Source of the DNA: Simmondsia chinensis
Lineage: Eukaryota; Streptophyta; Magnoliopsida; Caryophyllales; Simmondsiaceae
NCBI GenBank assembly: GCA_018398585.1
Contig: JAGTTD010000015.1
Location: forward strand, 7,073,001-7,137,000
Reading direction: 5' to 3'
Length of the DNA: 64,000 nt
Part shown: positions 35,618 through 46,300 of the stretch, piece after piece
How positions within the stretch are numbered: position 1 is the stretch's first letter
Layout: the number at the start of each line of letters is the position of its first letter
The notes under the pieces: model-generated
Seen by the model: the letters and a program-made list of their open reading frames with translations, nothing else
Told to the model about the DNA's origin: nothing
The model's database searches: none
Translations under genes and position numbers: made by a program

Positions 35618-36702
35618 TAGGGGTGTTCAATGGGTGGGTTGGGTTAGGTTTGGGTCCAACCCATGAAGACCCAATAATTTTGGGTCCGAGACCCACCCAT
35701 ATCCATAGGAAGACTTTTAAAAGTTCTGGTTCCAATGGGTCTTGAGTTATCCATGGTGGCTCATATTCAATCAACAAACAAGTCTCCATCAATGGTGAGG
35801 CCAATCTCATCCCCACATATCTCGCACACTTGTCCACTCAAATCCTTCAATGGCTTTGGCTGCTCCATAAAGAAAAACACAGATTTCTTAGCATTCTCTT
35901 GTTTTTATTCTATTGCTCTTAGCTTTTTTGCTAATTTGACTAAAAACTGAAAATAGATAAAGGCTACAAAAAACTTGTTTTTTGAAACTTGGTTTTAGTT
36001 TATCAAAAACCAAAAACTATAAACAAAAAATAATAACAAACAATCCTTTTTTTTTATGTCAAAATCTCAATAGGACTTTGACATTGCTTCAAAGACATAG
36101 CATAAAAAAAGCACAAATATGTTGATTTTTAGTATTAATGCAGTAAAATTAACAAAATATCATAATCCATGAAACTCATATATAACTACAACATTTCAAG
36201 CAAAAATGAATTTAATGAAAGATTAAGTGAGCGAGCAAATTCCATGGAGAATGAATCCATTGAGATCTCAAAACAAAATCTGGCTCGTAGTACAATGGCT
36301 TTGCTCCTTTTTGACCTACAAGCGATGGCAAGCTTCCTCCTCCAAGAAAACACCAACAGATCAAGGACACTGAAATAATCACATTATTTAAACTCATCGA
36401 ATTTTAACTTACACAAATCTTAGCAAAGAAACACAACTAAAACTCAAAAAAATTGAAAATGAAATGAATTAAGGGAAGAAATTACCACAACAAGAAAATT
36501 CAATCAAGTATGAAACATGCTAGGGTTAATGCAAATGGGTATTATTGGGTCTAGGGGGTTTACCCATTTAAACCCATAAGACTCATGGGTAATAATACTA
36601 TTACCTATTTAAACCCAATTATCCATTAGAACCAAACCAACTTGACTGAAATTAATTGGGTTGGGTAGATCTTGGGTTGACCCATACCCACTATCACCCC
36701 TA
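35618..36702. mobile_element. hAT-like non-autonomous element, TSD GTTGATAT/GTTGACAT
   Basis: The left end TAGGGGTGTTCAATGGGT and the right end, on the minus strand, TAGGGGTGATAGTGGGT are terminal inverted repeats. The flanks GTTGATAT (35,610-35,617) and GTTGACAT (36,703-36,710) form an 8-bp duplication with one transition. Both arms are full of GGGTTTGGGT / AACCCA motifs usual for plant hAT elements. No transposase frame is present in the 1,085 bp. Confidence 0.88.
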
Positions 36703-36739
36703 GTTGACATACCTTCCCAGTTTTGTCTTCATTCTTTTG

Positions 36740-37060
36740 GTGTTTTGGGGATGAACACTAGTTTCGTGGATTGGATAGGTTGTCCAATCACTAGAAGGTT
36801 AACTATTAGTTTCCTTTTTTTTTTTTTTTTGGAGGGGCACACATTGCTTGGTGTTCCAAGAAGTAATCTATAGCTTCACATTCTTCAACGGAAGCAAAGT
36901 ATCGTTTTGTGGCAATCACTACTAGTGAATTAATTTGGTTGCACCGTTTGTCATTAGATCTTGTAATTCCAGTCATTGACCCTGCTGTTTTATTTTATAC
37001 AAAAATGAGTATTGGCCAAGGGAATCGCAACATCTTTTGAGCATTCCACTGGTCAAGTGA
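36740..37060 (+). pseudogene. Copia-4 RNase H remnant
   Basis: Frames at 36,661-36,873 and beyond carry 'DWIGCPITRRLTIS' (family DWAGCPDTRRSTTG), then 'GVPRSN' (SWSSKKQ region), 'ELIWLHRL'-like and 'IPVIDPAVLF'-like blocks in shifted frames. A T(18) run near 36,812-36,830 interrupts it. Confidence 0.7.
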
Positions 37061-37160
37061 CGAAATTTTTTTTTTTTCCCTACAAAAGCTCTAGGTTTTA
37101 CTTTGTTTTCACCATTTCTTTCCAAGTTGCACATTATAAATTTACATGTTCCAACTTAAA

Positions 37161-37665
37161 GGTGAGCGTTGAATTCTAGCATTTACTTCACAAGTATTTT
37201 ATGTATTTACATTGTATTTGATTTATTTCTTTTGTATTTCCTTTAATGTAATTACCTAGTATTAAGTTAGGGATAATAATTAGGTGATTTATTCTCTAGT
37301 AGTCGTTAGGTGATTTACTCACTTCCTCTTTTCTTGCATAACCGGCCGTCCACCATCAATGGCCATCAATGGGTTGTTTCATTTTTCTTGCTTAGGCTTC
37401 TTCATCACTTTAAGGTTAGACTTTCTATTTTCTTCTTGATGTATTATAAATAGCCTAGGTTTACTTGTTAATGAAAATTATCCTAGTCTTAATATGCCTA
37501 TTCAAGTCTTGTGAATTTTAATCCAAGTCTCAGTACTCTTTCTATTTTATTGGATCTTGTCTTGGTTTAATTCAAGATGTTCTTGAATTATTTTATTTTA
37601 TGTTTTGTCTAAAATTTTATTCAAGACGTTCTTGATTTATATTATTTTTGTTTTTTATATTTTTA
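37161..37665 (+). repeat. Copia-4 3' LTR
   Basis: It carries GCATAACCGGCCGTCCACC and a TATA box (GTATTATAAATAGCC near 37,440) that also occur in the 5' LTR (34,050-34,170). The right end is marked by TTTTTTATATTTTTA, matching the 5' LTR just before its PBS. Both edges are approximate. Confidence 0.7.
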
Positions 37666-38014
37666 GTATTTTGCTCTTGGCTAAAGGTGGTTTGCAATTT
37701 GTGGACATTATTGTGCTTGTCAGGCTGTAAATATGGTACTAATTGTTGAATATGAAAGCATTTTTTTGTTTCAGAAATTAAGAACTTTGGTTAAGTAAAA
37801 AACTTAAACATTGTATTTGTAAAATTTTGGTGAAATTTTGAATAATTTTTAACAAAAACTTTATGAACAATTTTGCTTGAGTATAATATTTAGGGCATAT
37901 GACCGGTGTGGTTTAGATATTTTGAGGAAACTTACTTTGGTTCAATTTTGATTCGGTTCGAGAAAATATTGGCCGGTTCTTTAAAAGACTTATGAACCAT
38001 AAGTTATAGTTATT

Positions 38015-38259
38015 AAAGGAACATGGGAACATACTCAGTACCTTAAGGGCTCCCGCCTACGCAGCGTCTGGGGGGGCGAATGTACGCAGCCTTCCCCCTT
38101 CAGGGTGTTAACCTGAAGAGAGGCTGTTTCCCAGTGCCCCCAACCTGAGGGTGAGGACTTCCCAGGAGATCACCCATCCTCGTACTACTCTCGCCCAAGC
38201 ACGCTTAACTTTGGAGTTCTAATGGGATCCGGTGACGGCCTGTTGGTGCCCTCTTTAGT
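38015..38259 (-). mobile_element. 5S-rRNA-headed SINE with 17-bp TSD
   Basis: On the minus strand the 5' 100 bp (38,152-38,255) is clearly 5S rRNA-derived: ACCGGATCCCATTAGAACTC, AAGTTAAGCGTGCTTGGGCG, AGAGTAGTAC and GGATGGGTGA.CTCCTGGGAA. These include the internal control region of a type 1 Pol III promoter (A box, IE, C box). The 3' half has GGCTGCGTACATTCG and GCGTAGGCGGGAGCCC, resembling the body of tRNA-headed plant SINEs. The 17-bp flanks CATAAGTTATAGTTATT (37,998-38,014 and 38,260-38,276) are identical, as expected of LINE-type insertion. It is not a functional 5S gene: the first ~30 nt are altered and it ends in a SINE tail. Confidence 0.85.
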
Positions 38260-38740
38260 CATAAGTTATAGTTATTGTTTGGAATATATTTTATCACTTG
38301 AAGATTTTAATGGTTGAGTTAATGTTGTGAATTCAACTTGGGTTTATATTAATTCGAACCTGTGTAGCTCATTTTGAATAATAGTTGTTTAATGTTTTTA
38401 TGTAAATTTTGCTCAAAGTCATTACTTTTAAAAATGCATGGATTATTTTGAAAGATGCATTGAATAGCCAAAAATAGAATGCAAAAAGACATAGAAGGGA
38501 AAGCACTTTACATGTTAGTGCCTTGCGAAAATGAAATCTCTTGTATTAGATTAAGATGAAATGTCTTTGAGAAGGGGCAATTTGGTATTTCTTGACCAGT
38601 TTTGTTTAAAGTCATTTTTTATGAGGTTATGTTACATATATTGCCTTAGATAATTTGAACATTTGAAAGGCAATATGAATGACTTATAAGTGGTGTTCAT
38701 TATATTTTTAAAGGCGTAGCATTCTAATTGAATTTTGATC

Positions 38741-39731
38741 CAGGTAAATTGAGATGATTATATTCACTAATGGGTGTGGTATGATGTGGAATTCCACCGA
38801 GCAGAAAGATAACAAATGTGCTTTACTATAGAGACAGAAATACTTTAACTATATCAGAAAGTTGTTGATGCATATGAGCTTACAAAAGGGGCTAATGAGC
38901 CTATGTTATATAATCATAGAGGGGAGTCAGACAGAAGTCCATAAAATGAGTCACCACAGTGAAAACACATCTTTAAAGGTATGGCAATATCATAAATGAG
39001 GTACTACAGGTAAAAACAAAACTAATGGGTGTTTGAAAGAGCACTACATATATCATTTATAGCGGGATACTGCCCAATCTTAATCCAAAGATGAGGTGCT
39101 CTTTATTCCGATGATTAAGGCAGAGGTTTTAAACTTTAAATGAACCCGATGGCATATTATTAGTAGGGTGATGATCACAGACGACCCTTTGAAGGTTCAC
39201 CTAAATGAGTGGTGGTGGGAACTGATTCGTACCTAAATTAAGTATTTAGATATATTATATTAGGATAGTCTAAGAGATAGTGTAGTGAGTCCCGCCAGGG
39301 ACGGGGTTTTTCCATAAATATTGGAGGGACCATTATATCACAAATTATCAACAAAGTTCACTGTCATCCTTTACTTTTCTCTCTGGTCTCTTTAATTTTC
39401 AGTATTTTAATACTTTCCTTTATTTTTTATTCTACTTCGACTTAGGTTCGTATCAGGGTCATTACTGTGGGAAATGGGCTATTGCATAATGACAATCATA
39501 AGACAAGATTATGTGCGGATGACTGTAACGCGCCCCATCGATGGTATCTTGTGTGTAGGATAGGTCTAGAGCTGGCTGCAAGAGATCTAGTTCAAAGCAT
39601 TTATACTACTATTGTTTCTTCATGTTGAAGCTAATTGCACTAAGTATGGGTTCAAACCCAGAAGGTACTTACATATATTAACGAATTATAATATTAACAG
39701 AGTCTTATAATTTTTATATCATGTGAAAGAA
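38741..39731 (+). other. Retroelement 3' interior adjoining LTR copy A
   Basis: Non-coding AT-rich sequence preceding the LTR and repeated inverted at 50,488-51,193. Shared landmarks are GGCATATTA.TAG.GGGTGATGAT near 39,150-39,175 and GGTTCACCTA.ATGAGTG near 39,198. No protein domain is readable. Confidence 0.6.
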
Positions 39732-40228
39732 TGTTGGAAAAAATTAAGTATTTTTCTAGTGATTTAAAAATTATTATGCATGATTTGCAAATAAAAAAAT
39801 ATATTGGACAAAATTTTTCGATACATATCAATCATAAGTATTTAATTCTTTAAAATGAATAATAATTCAGTAAATTCTCAAAAGATATTTAGTTGCTAAT
39901 ATTTTGGTCCTTTGACCAATTTATTGAGAAATTGGTGGGAAAAGAAACTCGTGCTTGAGGTGCATTCTTTTCTAGGGAGAGTGCTTTTGCTTGCCGCCAC
40001 CTAATCAAGATATGTTTTCTAAAATCCATTTTTCTGTTTTATTTATCTAATATCTTCTTGTTAGTATTGAATTGTTGAGTCATGATTTGATGCAATGAAG
40101 TTTTATTGTATTTTTGTTTATATAATTATTTGTATTCTGAGGTTTATTTGTGAATGATGTATGTAAACATATATTATTCACTTTACTATATATTTTGTTT
40201 GGTGTATATTGCTGAAAATTCTCCAACA
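39732..40228 (+). repeat. LTR copy A (TGTTGGA...TCCAACA)
   Basis: 497 bp bounded by perfect short inverted repeats TGTTGGA and TCCAACA, with the TG...CA ends typical of LTRs. Copies B (46,789-47,091, inverted, truncated), C (47,856-48,130, truncated) and D (49,954-about 50,487, inverted) border the other GALS fragments. A fifth copy lies at 26,099-27,647. Confidence 0.7.
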
Positions 40229-41074
40229 CCCCAAATGAGGCGGGCACCCCTCAGGCAAATACATATATTCATCCACATCAAGGTAGAAAGTCGAGTTCGC
40301 AACAAACTTGTACCTATGTAGACAATCATTCACAACCAATAACTGATTACAGTAATACCCATCAAATTTCTGCTGGTCCCTAATGCCCTGGATCGTGACC
40401 GACCTGCCTTCACCCACGGGTCCAGCGTCGCCCACACCGCCAGTGACACGCCACAAGCATCGTGGAGCACAAAGTGCACCCGTGGCCCAAAGAACCACAC
40501 ATGGTTATCTATCCATTCTCGAATCTGACCCCCATTGAGGTCCCTATACAAAGACGACCCACAATAGAGATACCCATAAGAGTAAAAGGGCTTGAACTTA
40601 GACTAGTTATAGGACCCAGGTGACTCTTCTAGGGCAGTGAAAGTTTTCAAACTTTATAGGAGAAAGGCTATAGTGCGCGTAGAGCAAGAGGCAACCACCA
40701 ACATTATCAGCATTGGCGCTCACCGAGAAAGTGCATTTTGTAACGACAACGCTGTAAACATAGCCGTAGCGCCAGTCAGAGAGGATTTTGTAGGCCTTGA
40801 CACGGGTGCCAGTGCCATTGGATGATACCCACTCGGACTTGTACATGTCGAAAAAATCACAAATCAAACACAAATGAATGCTTAGAATCAAACAAACAAA
40901 CGGAACATAAAGTTTTACGTGGAAACACTCTGTTAACTAGAGAGGAAGACCAGGGAACTAAACGGGGTGCCTCATATGTTATAAAATTTAAGATTATAAT
41001 TTCTAATTGAACCCCATATTTCTTTTCACAATCATTCAATCCGAATGTCGCTGTTGCATTATAAGTTATCAATC
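40229..41074 (-). pseudogene. GALS fragment A (galactan beta-1,4-galactosyltransferase-like)
   Basis: The minus strand encodes part of the GT92 (DUF23) domain of plant GALS enzymes, which extend beta-1,4-galactan side chains of pectin in the Golgi. Readable in order: 'WVSSNGTGTRVKAYKIL', 'DWRYGYVYSVVV', 'ADNVGGCLLLYAHY', 'YCGSSLY', 'REWIDNHVWFFGPRVHFVLH', 'FDGYYCNQLLVVNDCLHRYK' and 'DVDEYMYLPEG', with the acidic DVDEY motif thought to be catalytic or metal-binding. Frame breaks occur, and sequence after LPEG is replaced by the LTR, so the C-terminal third and the N-terminal membrane anchor are absent. 40,880-41,074 upstream is non-GALS and shared with copy D. Confidence 0.82.
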
Positions 41075-41224
41075 CTCTTCAATATAGCTACTGCATGGTA
41101 AGCCACTCAATATAGCTAAGGCACCGCCACCCGCCCCAAGGCCTACAAAATCTTCCCTGACTGGGGCTACGGCCGCTTCTACACCATCGTCATAGTAGAC
41201 AAAGCTTTTTTTGTTGAAGCCTAG

Positions 41225-42291
41225 TGTAAGACCCGTGACACCAAGGATCGGGACAAGGTGCGCACTCAGTTAAGAGTGCATTAGGCCTCCACGGACCTAG
41301 GCCTAAGTGATGGACACAGTGGGAACCGAGACGGACACGGACCAAAAGGCAGTGTCATGACAAGGGCGCGGCACAGCCCAGGACAGCGTCGTGACAAAGG
41401 TCTGGCACGGCCCAGGACAGCGTCGTGGCAAAGGTCTGGCACGACCCAAGACAGTGTCATGACAAGGGCGCGGCACGGCCCAAGACAGTGTCGTGACAAG
41501 GGTCTGGCACGACCCAAGACAGTGTCATGACAAGGGCCTGGCACGGCCCAAGGCAGTGTCGTGACAAGAGCCTGGCACGACCCAAGACAGTGTTATGACA
41601 AGGGTCTGGCACGACCCAAGACAATGTCGAGACATAGACAGGGCGCGACCTAGACGGTGTCATGAAAAGGCCCAGGGCACGGCACTGGGCTGGCCCAAGG
41701 GCACAGACGAGTAGCGATAGGCACGGGCCCAGTGCAGGGCACTAGCCCGGCCCAGGCCCAAGTAGGCCCAATGAGGCCCAATGAAGCCTGACCTTGTAAA
41801 ATGGTAAGAAAGAGCACGTGACATATATTGGTGACGGTTACCAAAGGAAAAGAAGCAGGAACGACCATTGACTAGTTCAAACGAGGAAAAGTGCGGGAAA
41901 ATGGAAGAGTGGGCTGAAGTGGGGGTAACCGCCAGTTCAAATCAGGCGCCTAAATAAATAAGACATGTGCTTTGACCAGCTTGACTTGTAACCGCCAAGG
42001 CATGCAAGGGAGAGTGGGGCACGGCTTGAAGAAAGAGGGGAAAAGTGCGGGAACGGTTACTCCTTGATCATGGAGTTGACCACGGCTATAAATATGTGTA
42101 ATGGGCATTCATTTTAGATAGCTTGTAATCTCAGAAATTTATTAATGAAAAATAGCCCTTATTTCGTATGAGACTTTTTCTATTGTGTTTTTGTTTTAAA
42201 GCCTCTCGGTTTTATTTCATCTTGATGTTCTTATAGGCTGGGTGAGTGAATCTCATCGCCATCACAGTTAGTTCATAAAATAGCTGTGACA
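41225..42291 (+). repeat. TR-GAG 5' LTR
   Basis: It starts TGTAAGACCC and ends TGTGACA. It contains the 34-bp minisatellite, a TATA-like GCTATAAATATGTG near 42,081, and the R/U5 segment TTTTCTATTGTGTTTTTG. It is 122 bp longer than the 3' LTR, about 102 bp of which is three extra minisatellite units. Confidence 0.92.
41333..41680 (+). repeat. 34-bp minisatellite in the TR-GAG 5' LTR (about 10 units)
   Basis: Each unit follows GGCACGACCCAAGACAGTGT then CATGACAAGGGCCT, with variants at a few positions (CACGGCCC, GTCGTGAC, GGGTCT, GGGCGC). About ten units occur here and about seven in the 3' LTR (about 45,473-45,705). The longer minus-strand open frames over it are artefacts of the repeat. Confidence 0.9.
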
Positions 42292-42295
42292 ATTG

Positions 42296-42310
42296 TGGTA
42301 TCAGAGCCTA
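42296..42310 (+). promoter_or_regulatory. TR-GAG primer-binding site
   Basis: TGGTATCAGAGCCTA matches the initiator tRNA-Met complement over the first 13 bases, 4 bp after the LTR end. Confidence 0.9.
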
Positions 42311-42765
42311 GGTTCGCTTGAACCGTGTGTCCAGACGCTGCTTGCTTGCGGTCCAGAACCTGCGTATGTGCTGCCCACAACTTGCGTATGTGCTGCCCAG
42401 TACCTGCGTGCTTATAGTTGGCTTTGTGGCTGAGTCTAAAATCAGGTTTGCCCCTTGCTTTCGAATTTTAATTTCGGAGTTCTAGTCAGGATCTAATTTC
42501 CTAATTTAGGCCTTGGCTGGTACTTGCGGGTTCATCATAGTGTCGGTTGTGGCATTGCTTGGCTGGTATCGCTTGTTCTAAGCCTTGTTGGACTGAGTAC
42601 GTGTGATCCCTGTGTGAATTGTGTGAGATCTTGTGCCTACTGGTTATTTTGTGGGATTAGGTTAATTTCGAACCTCCTTATACTGAAAATTGGTTGGACT
42701 GCGTGAATTTGGCCTTGTGTGACTGCTTTTCGTTGGTTAATTGAATTGTTGTATTTGTGGTCACC

Positions 42766-43940
42766 ATGACTCAAAATCATCAAGAACATGGAAAACGTCC
42801 TAAGACTAACGAGCGTTTGAACCGGATTGAAGAAATCTTAGGTTCCGAGTACAATGTCGATGACCTTCCCCCGGGAACAGTGTTGGGTGCCATGAATTCT
42901 TTGTCTAGTGAAATTGGGTCCCTTAAAGAAATGATCAAATCTCTAATTACTGCCCAAAGAACTCCATCTCCAGCCCCCACTCCTCCTAATGTATTTCGTA
43001 GATTGGATCCTAATGGGGTGGGTAGTAGTTCCTCAAATGTACCTCATGTCGGTGAGACCTCCATTCCTACGGTAGAAAGTTTACAAAAAGAAATTTGGGT
43101 ACTGCGTAAGACAATTGATGCAGGTACGTTTGGACTTAACAAGAATAACATTAAAGTTCCTACTCCGAAAGCCTTTTGGGGTGAACGTGATGCCAAAACC
43201 TTGGAGAACTTCCTTTGGGACATGGAACAATACTTTATGGTTGCCCATGTCCGTGAGGAAGACAAGGTTGTCATGGCATCCATGCACTTGATGGATGATG
43301 CAAAGTTGTGGTGGAGAACTCGTGCCTCAGAGGACCGTGCTGCTGGTCGTGCTGGAACTGGCTCATGGGAGGCCTTGAAGAAAGACCTTCGTGAACAATT
43401 CTTCCAACCAATGCTTCTTGGTTGGCCCGCGAGGCCCTGAAGGACCTCAAACAAAGTGGTTCGGTTCGTGAGTATGTAAATGCTTTTAATTCCGTCATTT
43501 TAGAAATTAAAGATATGTCGGATGAGGATAAACTCTTTAACTTTATTTCGGGTCTTAAACCATGGGCTCAACTAGAGTTGAGGCGCCAAAAGGTCCATGA
43601 CCTTACCTTTGCTTTGGTTGCGGCTGAATCATTAATGGACTTTAATGTTGGACATGACTTTAATAAGAAAAATCACTTTAAGAAGGGAAAGAAACATGGC
43701 TTTAAGTTCTTTAAAAAGGAGAAGGGTCCTGCAACTGAACCCAACAAAATTAAAGTCTCATTCAAAAATGATGGGAATAACAAAGGAATGGGTCCTAAAT
43801 CTATTGCTTGTTTCATATGTGATGGTCCTCACTTTGCAAGGAATTGTCCTAACAAACAATCCTTAAGTGCTGTAGTTCAGCAGGACGATGATGAGGATGA
43901 GGATCTTGAGCCATCTCCATCTCATGTAAGGATGAGTTAA
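42766..43940 (+). pseudogene. TR-GAG gag, split by one frame break
   Basis: The first frame (to 43,440; Met at 42,766 taken as start, with another in-frame Met at 42,757) has a coiled-coil-like 'RLNRIEEILGSEYNVDDLPP' and the retrotransposon gag (PF03732-type) core: 'FWGERDAKTLENFLWDMEQY', 'LMDDAKLWWRTRA' and 'SWEALKKDLREQF'. The second frame (about 43,408-43,940) continues with 'LKQSGSVREYVNAF', 'FISGLKPWAQLEL' and a C-terminal zinc knuckle CFICDGPHFARNC (CX2CX3HX4C), then an acidic tail. A single-base change near 43,407 accounts for the break. Upstream and downstream halves together have normal gag length and order. Gag would form the particle that packages the RNA. Confidence 0.88.
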
Positions 43941-45355
43941 CTAAAACTGATGGACAAAATAGGTTTCGGATGATGCGCAAGTGGCCGGTCATCCAGGCAG
44001 ACTCGTGGGCTGTTGTTTATGTCTATAATTTATGCATGTTTCTATGGTCATATATTTTGTTTTGGGCTCCGTTGTTTTGGAGGTTCTTGGATGTAATTTT
44101 CATTTTATTTCGATGGCTTTCATTTATGTTGTTTCGATGGTCGTTTATCATGGTATTGTGTGCCATACCTATATATGTTAACTATACATGCATGATGGAT
44201 TATCGAATGTGGGGCGTCTAATGAGACTTGAACGCACCTAACAAGATTGAGCCTTGAAAAGAATGAATGATGAATGGTACAACTAACGGAATGTAACCCA
44301 TGTGTGTTAAAAAATATTCAAAGCACCTAAAGGACTTGAGTGCATTAAGGATTTGTGGACATTAGTTTGGATGAAACGATGTCAAAACACTAACGGACTT
44401 GTGTGCATAAGAAATTTTTCCAAGCCTAGTTGGTGTGTGCAAATCATGGGCTATTGCGAAGCATGATGGGAACAAGATGTTGCTGGTACCCATGAACGAC
44501 TAAAGGAACTGGATGGCCTAAGTTAGTTCTTAGGGTACTTACTCTTTATGCCGAGAATGTCAGTTCTTCTGGTAGGAAGGTTTGTAAGATCCATGACATT
44601 GGGATACTGCACACAGGGTGATGCCTGGCGTTAAGCACATCATAACCCAATCAGTGCTCCGACATAGACACTTGACACACAAACCTCTAGTGTTTGAAGG
44701 GATGTTAGCGCCTATGTCTTAGCTGCGACAGGGGACATAACGGACCTTGACCCAAACATGACCCGGGGAGGGCATGCACGCTTGAAGCAGCGCATTGACA
44801 TAGTAAAAGACCACCAGTCAAGCGCACAATTATGCTCAAGCGGGCACACGTTAGTTGTGCCGCACTAGTTAAGGATGGACCCATGACTAAGTGCAAACGC
44901 ATGCGTTGTGACAAAATGAGACGGACATCAATAAGGCACAAGTATATACGCAATGCGCATCATTTGTAAGGATGAACCGGGCCTAACGGAGATGAGCCTG
45001 AGCATGGCATCAACGGATTGAGGGCCATGCACTTGTTGCACGGCACTGAACCAAAGCGCACGGGTCAGGAGCATTAGGTGCACAAGCAAGGACGAGGCAT
45101 GAAAAGCTGACTCCAAGCGCACATGTGGATGCGCTATTCTAGCGTGACAATGGACCTTCACCTAGGCGCCATATGGCACTCCTTGACCATAGGGTGTTTG
45201 GAACAAGAGACGAGACTTCTTGGTTCTTTGGAAAGGCACTCCTTTAACGGAGGCTACGTGGGAACGAGACGGAACTTTGTGGCAATTTAAGGACAAAGTT
45301 GCTGAGTACCTTAATACCCTTCCGAGGACGTCAGGTCTTTCGGGTGGGGGAGGTT
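43941..45355 (+). other. TR-GAG 3' non-coding interior
   Basis: No pol domain is present in any frame. Around 44,540-44,605 the sequence CCGAGAATGTCAG...AGGTTTGTAAGATCCATGAC echoes the PPT/LTR junction at 45,322-45,376 (CCGAGGACGTCAGG...AGGTTTGTAAGACCCGTGAC). The real polypurine tract is GGGTGGGGGAGG at 45,342-45,353. Confidence 0.7.
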
Positions 45356-46300
45356 TGTAAGACCCGTGACACCAAGGATCGGGACAAGGTGCGCACTCAG
45401 TTAAGAGTGCATTAGGCCTCCACGAACCTAGGCCTAAGTGATGGACACAGTGGGAACCGAGACGGACACGGACCCAAGACAGTGTCATGACAAGGGCGCG
45501 GCACGACCCAGAACAGCGTCGTGACAAAGGTCTGGCACGACCCAAGACAGTGTCATGACAAGGGCGCGGCACGGCCCAAGACAGTGTCATGACAAGGGCC
45601 TGGCACGACCCAAGACAGTGTCGTGACAAGGGTCTGGCACGACCCAAGACAATGTCAAGGCATAGACAGGGCGCGACCTAGACGGTGTCATGACAAGGCC
45701 CAGGGCACGGCACTGGGCCGGCCCAAGGGTATAGACGAGTAGCGATAGGCACTGGCCCGGCCCAGGCCCAAGTAGGCCCAATGAGGCCCAATGAAGCCTG
45801 ACCTTGTAAAATGGTAAGAAAGAGCACGTGACATATATTGGTGACGGTTACCAAAGGAAAAGAAGCGGGAACGACCATTGACTAGTTCAAACGAGGAAAA
45901 GTGCGGGAAAATGGAAGAGTGGGCTGAAGTGGGGGTAACCGCCAGTTCAAATCAGGTGCCTAAATAAATAAGACATGTGCTTTGACCAGCTTGACTTGTA
46001 ACCGCCAAGGCATGCAAGGGAGAGTGGGGCACGGCTTGAAGAAAGAGGGGAAAAGGGCGGGAACGGTTACTCCTTGATCATGGGGTTGACACGGCTATAA
46101 ATATGTGTAATGGGCATTCATTTTAGATAGCTTGTAATCTCAGAAATTTATTAATGAAAAATAGCCCTTATTTCGTATGAGACTTTTTCTATTGTGTTTT
46201 TGTTTTAAAGCCTCTTGGTTTTATTTCATCTTGATGTTCTTATAGGCTGGGTGAGTGAATCTCATCACCATCACAGTTAGTTCATAAAATAGCTGTGACA
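45356..46300 (+). repeat. TR-GAG 3' LTR
   Basis: Partner of 41,225-42,291. It has about seven minisatellite units instead of ten, plus an ~18-bp deletion near 45,750 (GGGCCCAGTGCAGGGCAC present only in the 5' LTR). It ends TGTGACA and is followed by CCTAG. Confidence 0.92.

Larger units (their letters stand above)
33340..37665 (+). mobile_element. Copia-4: deleted Ty1/copia element carrying two insertions
   Basis: A 5' LTR (from about 33,340, split by a MITE, to 34,434) and a 3' LTR (about 37,161-37,665) share long blocks: GCATAACCGGCC.TCCACCATC, TATTATAAATAGCCTAGG and GGATCTTGTCT.AGTTTAAT. A PBS-like CAGTATCAAAGC follows the first at 34,435. Only an RNase H remnant survives inside, and a hAT-like element occupies 35,618-36,702. 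Without the two insertions the element is about 2.6 kb, so most of gag-pol is deleted. The left edge is uncertain. Confidence 0.75.
41225..46300 (+). mobile_element. TR-GAG: gag-only LTR retrotransposon, TSD CCTAG
   Basis: Direct LTRs of 1,067 bp (41,225-42,291) and 945 bp (45,356-46,300), both TGTAAGACCCGTGACACC...AGCTGTGACA, bracket 3.06 kb. TSD CCTAG is exact (41,220-41,224; 46,301-46,305). The interior has a PBS, a gag gene and about 1.4 kb of non-coding sequence, but no protease, RT, RNase H or integrase. This matches the described class of terminal-repeat retrotransposons with a GAG domain, which depend on pol supplied in trans. Apart from minisatellite length, the LTRs are nearly identical, making this the youngest large insertion here. 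Confidence 0.92.

Noticed and set aside
38150..38258. Functional 5S rRNA gene
   Set aside because: The 5' ~30 nt are altered, the sequence runs into a SINE-like tail, and a 17-bp TSD flanks the whole unit.
43970..44221. 83-codon hydrophobic, Trp/Phe-rich open frame after TR-GAG gag
   Set aside because: It has no family resemblance, lies in the non-coding interior of a gag-only element, and T-rich sequence alone gives hydrophobic translations.
45162..45647. 161-codon minus-strand open frame, and similar ones at 41,281-41,663
   Set aside because: They are made largely of translated 34-bp LTR minisatellite units (repeating GRARPLSRHCL-like blocks), not genes.
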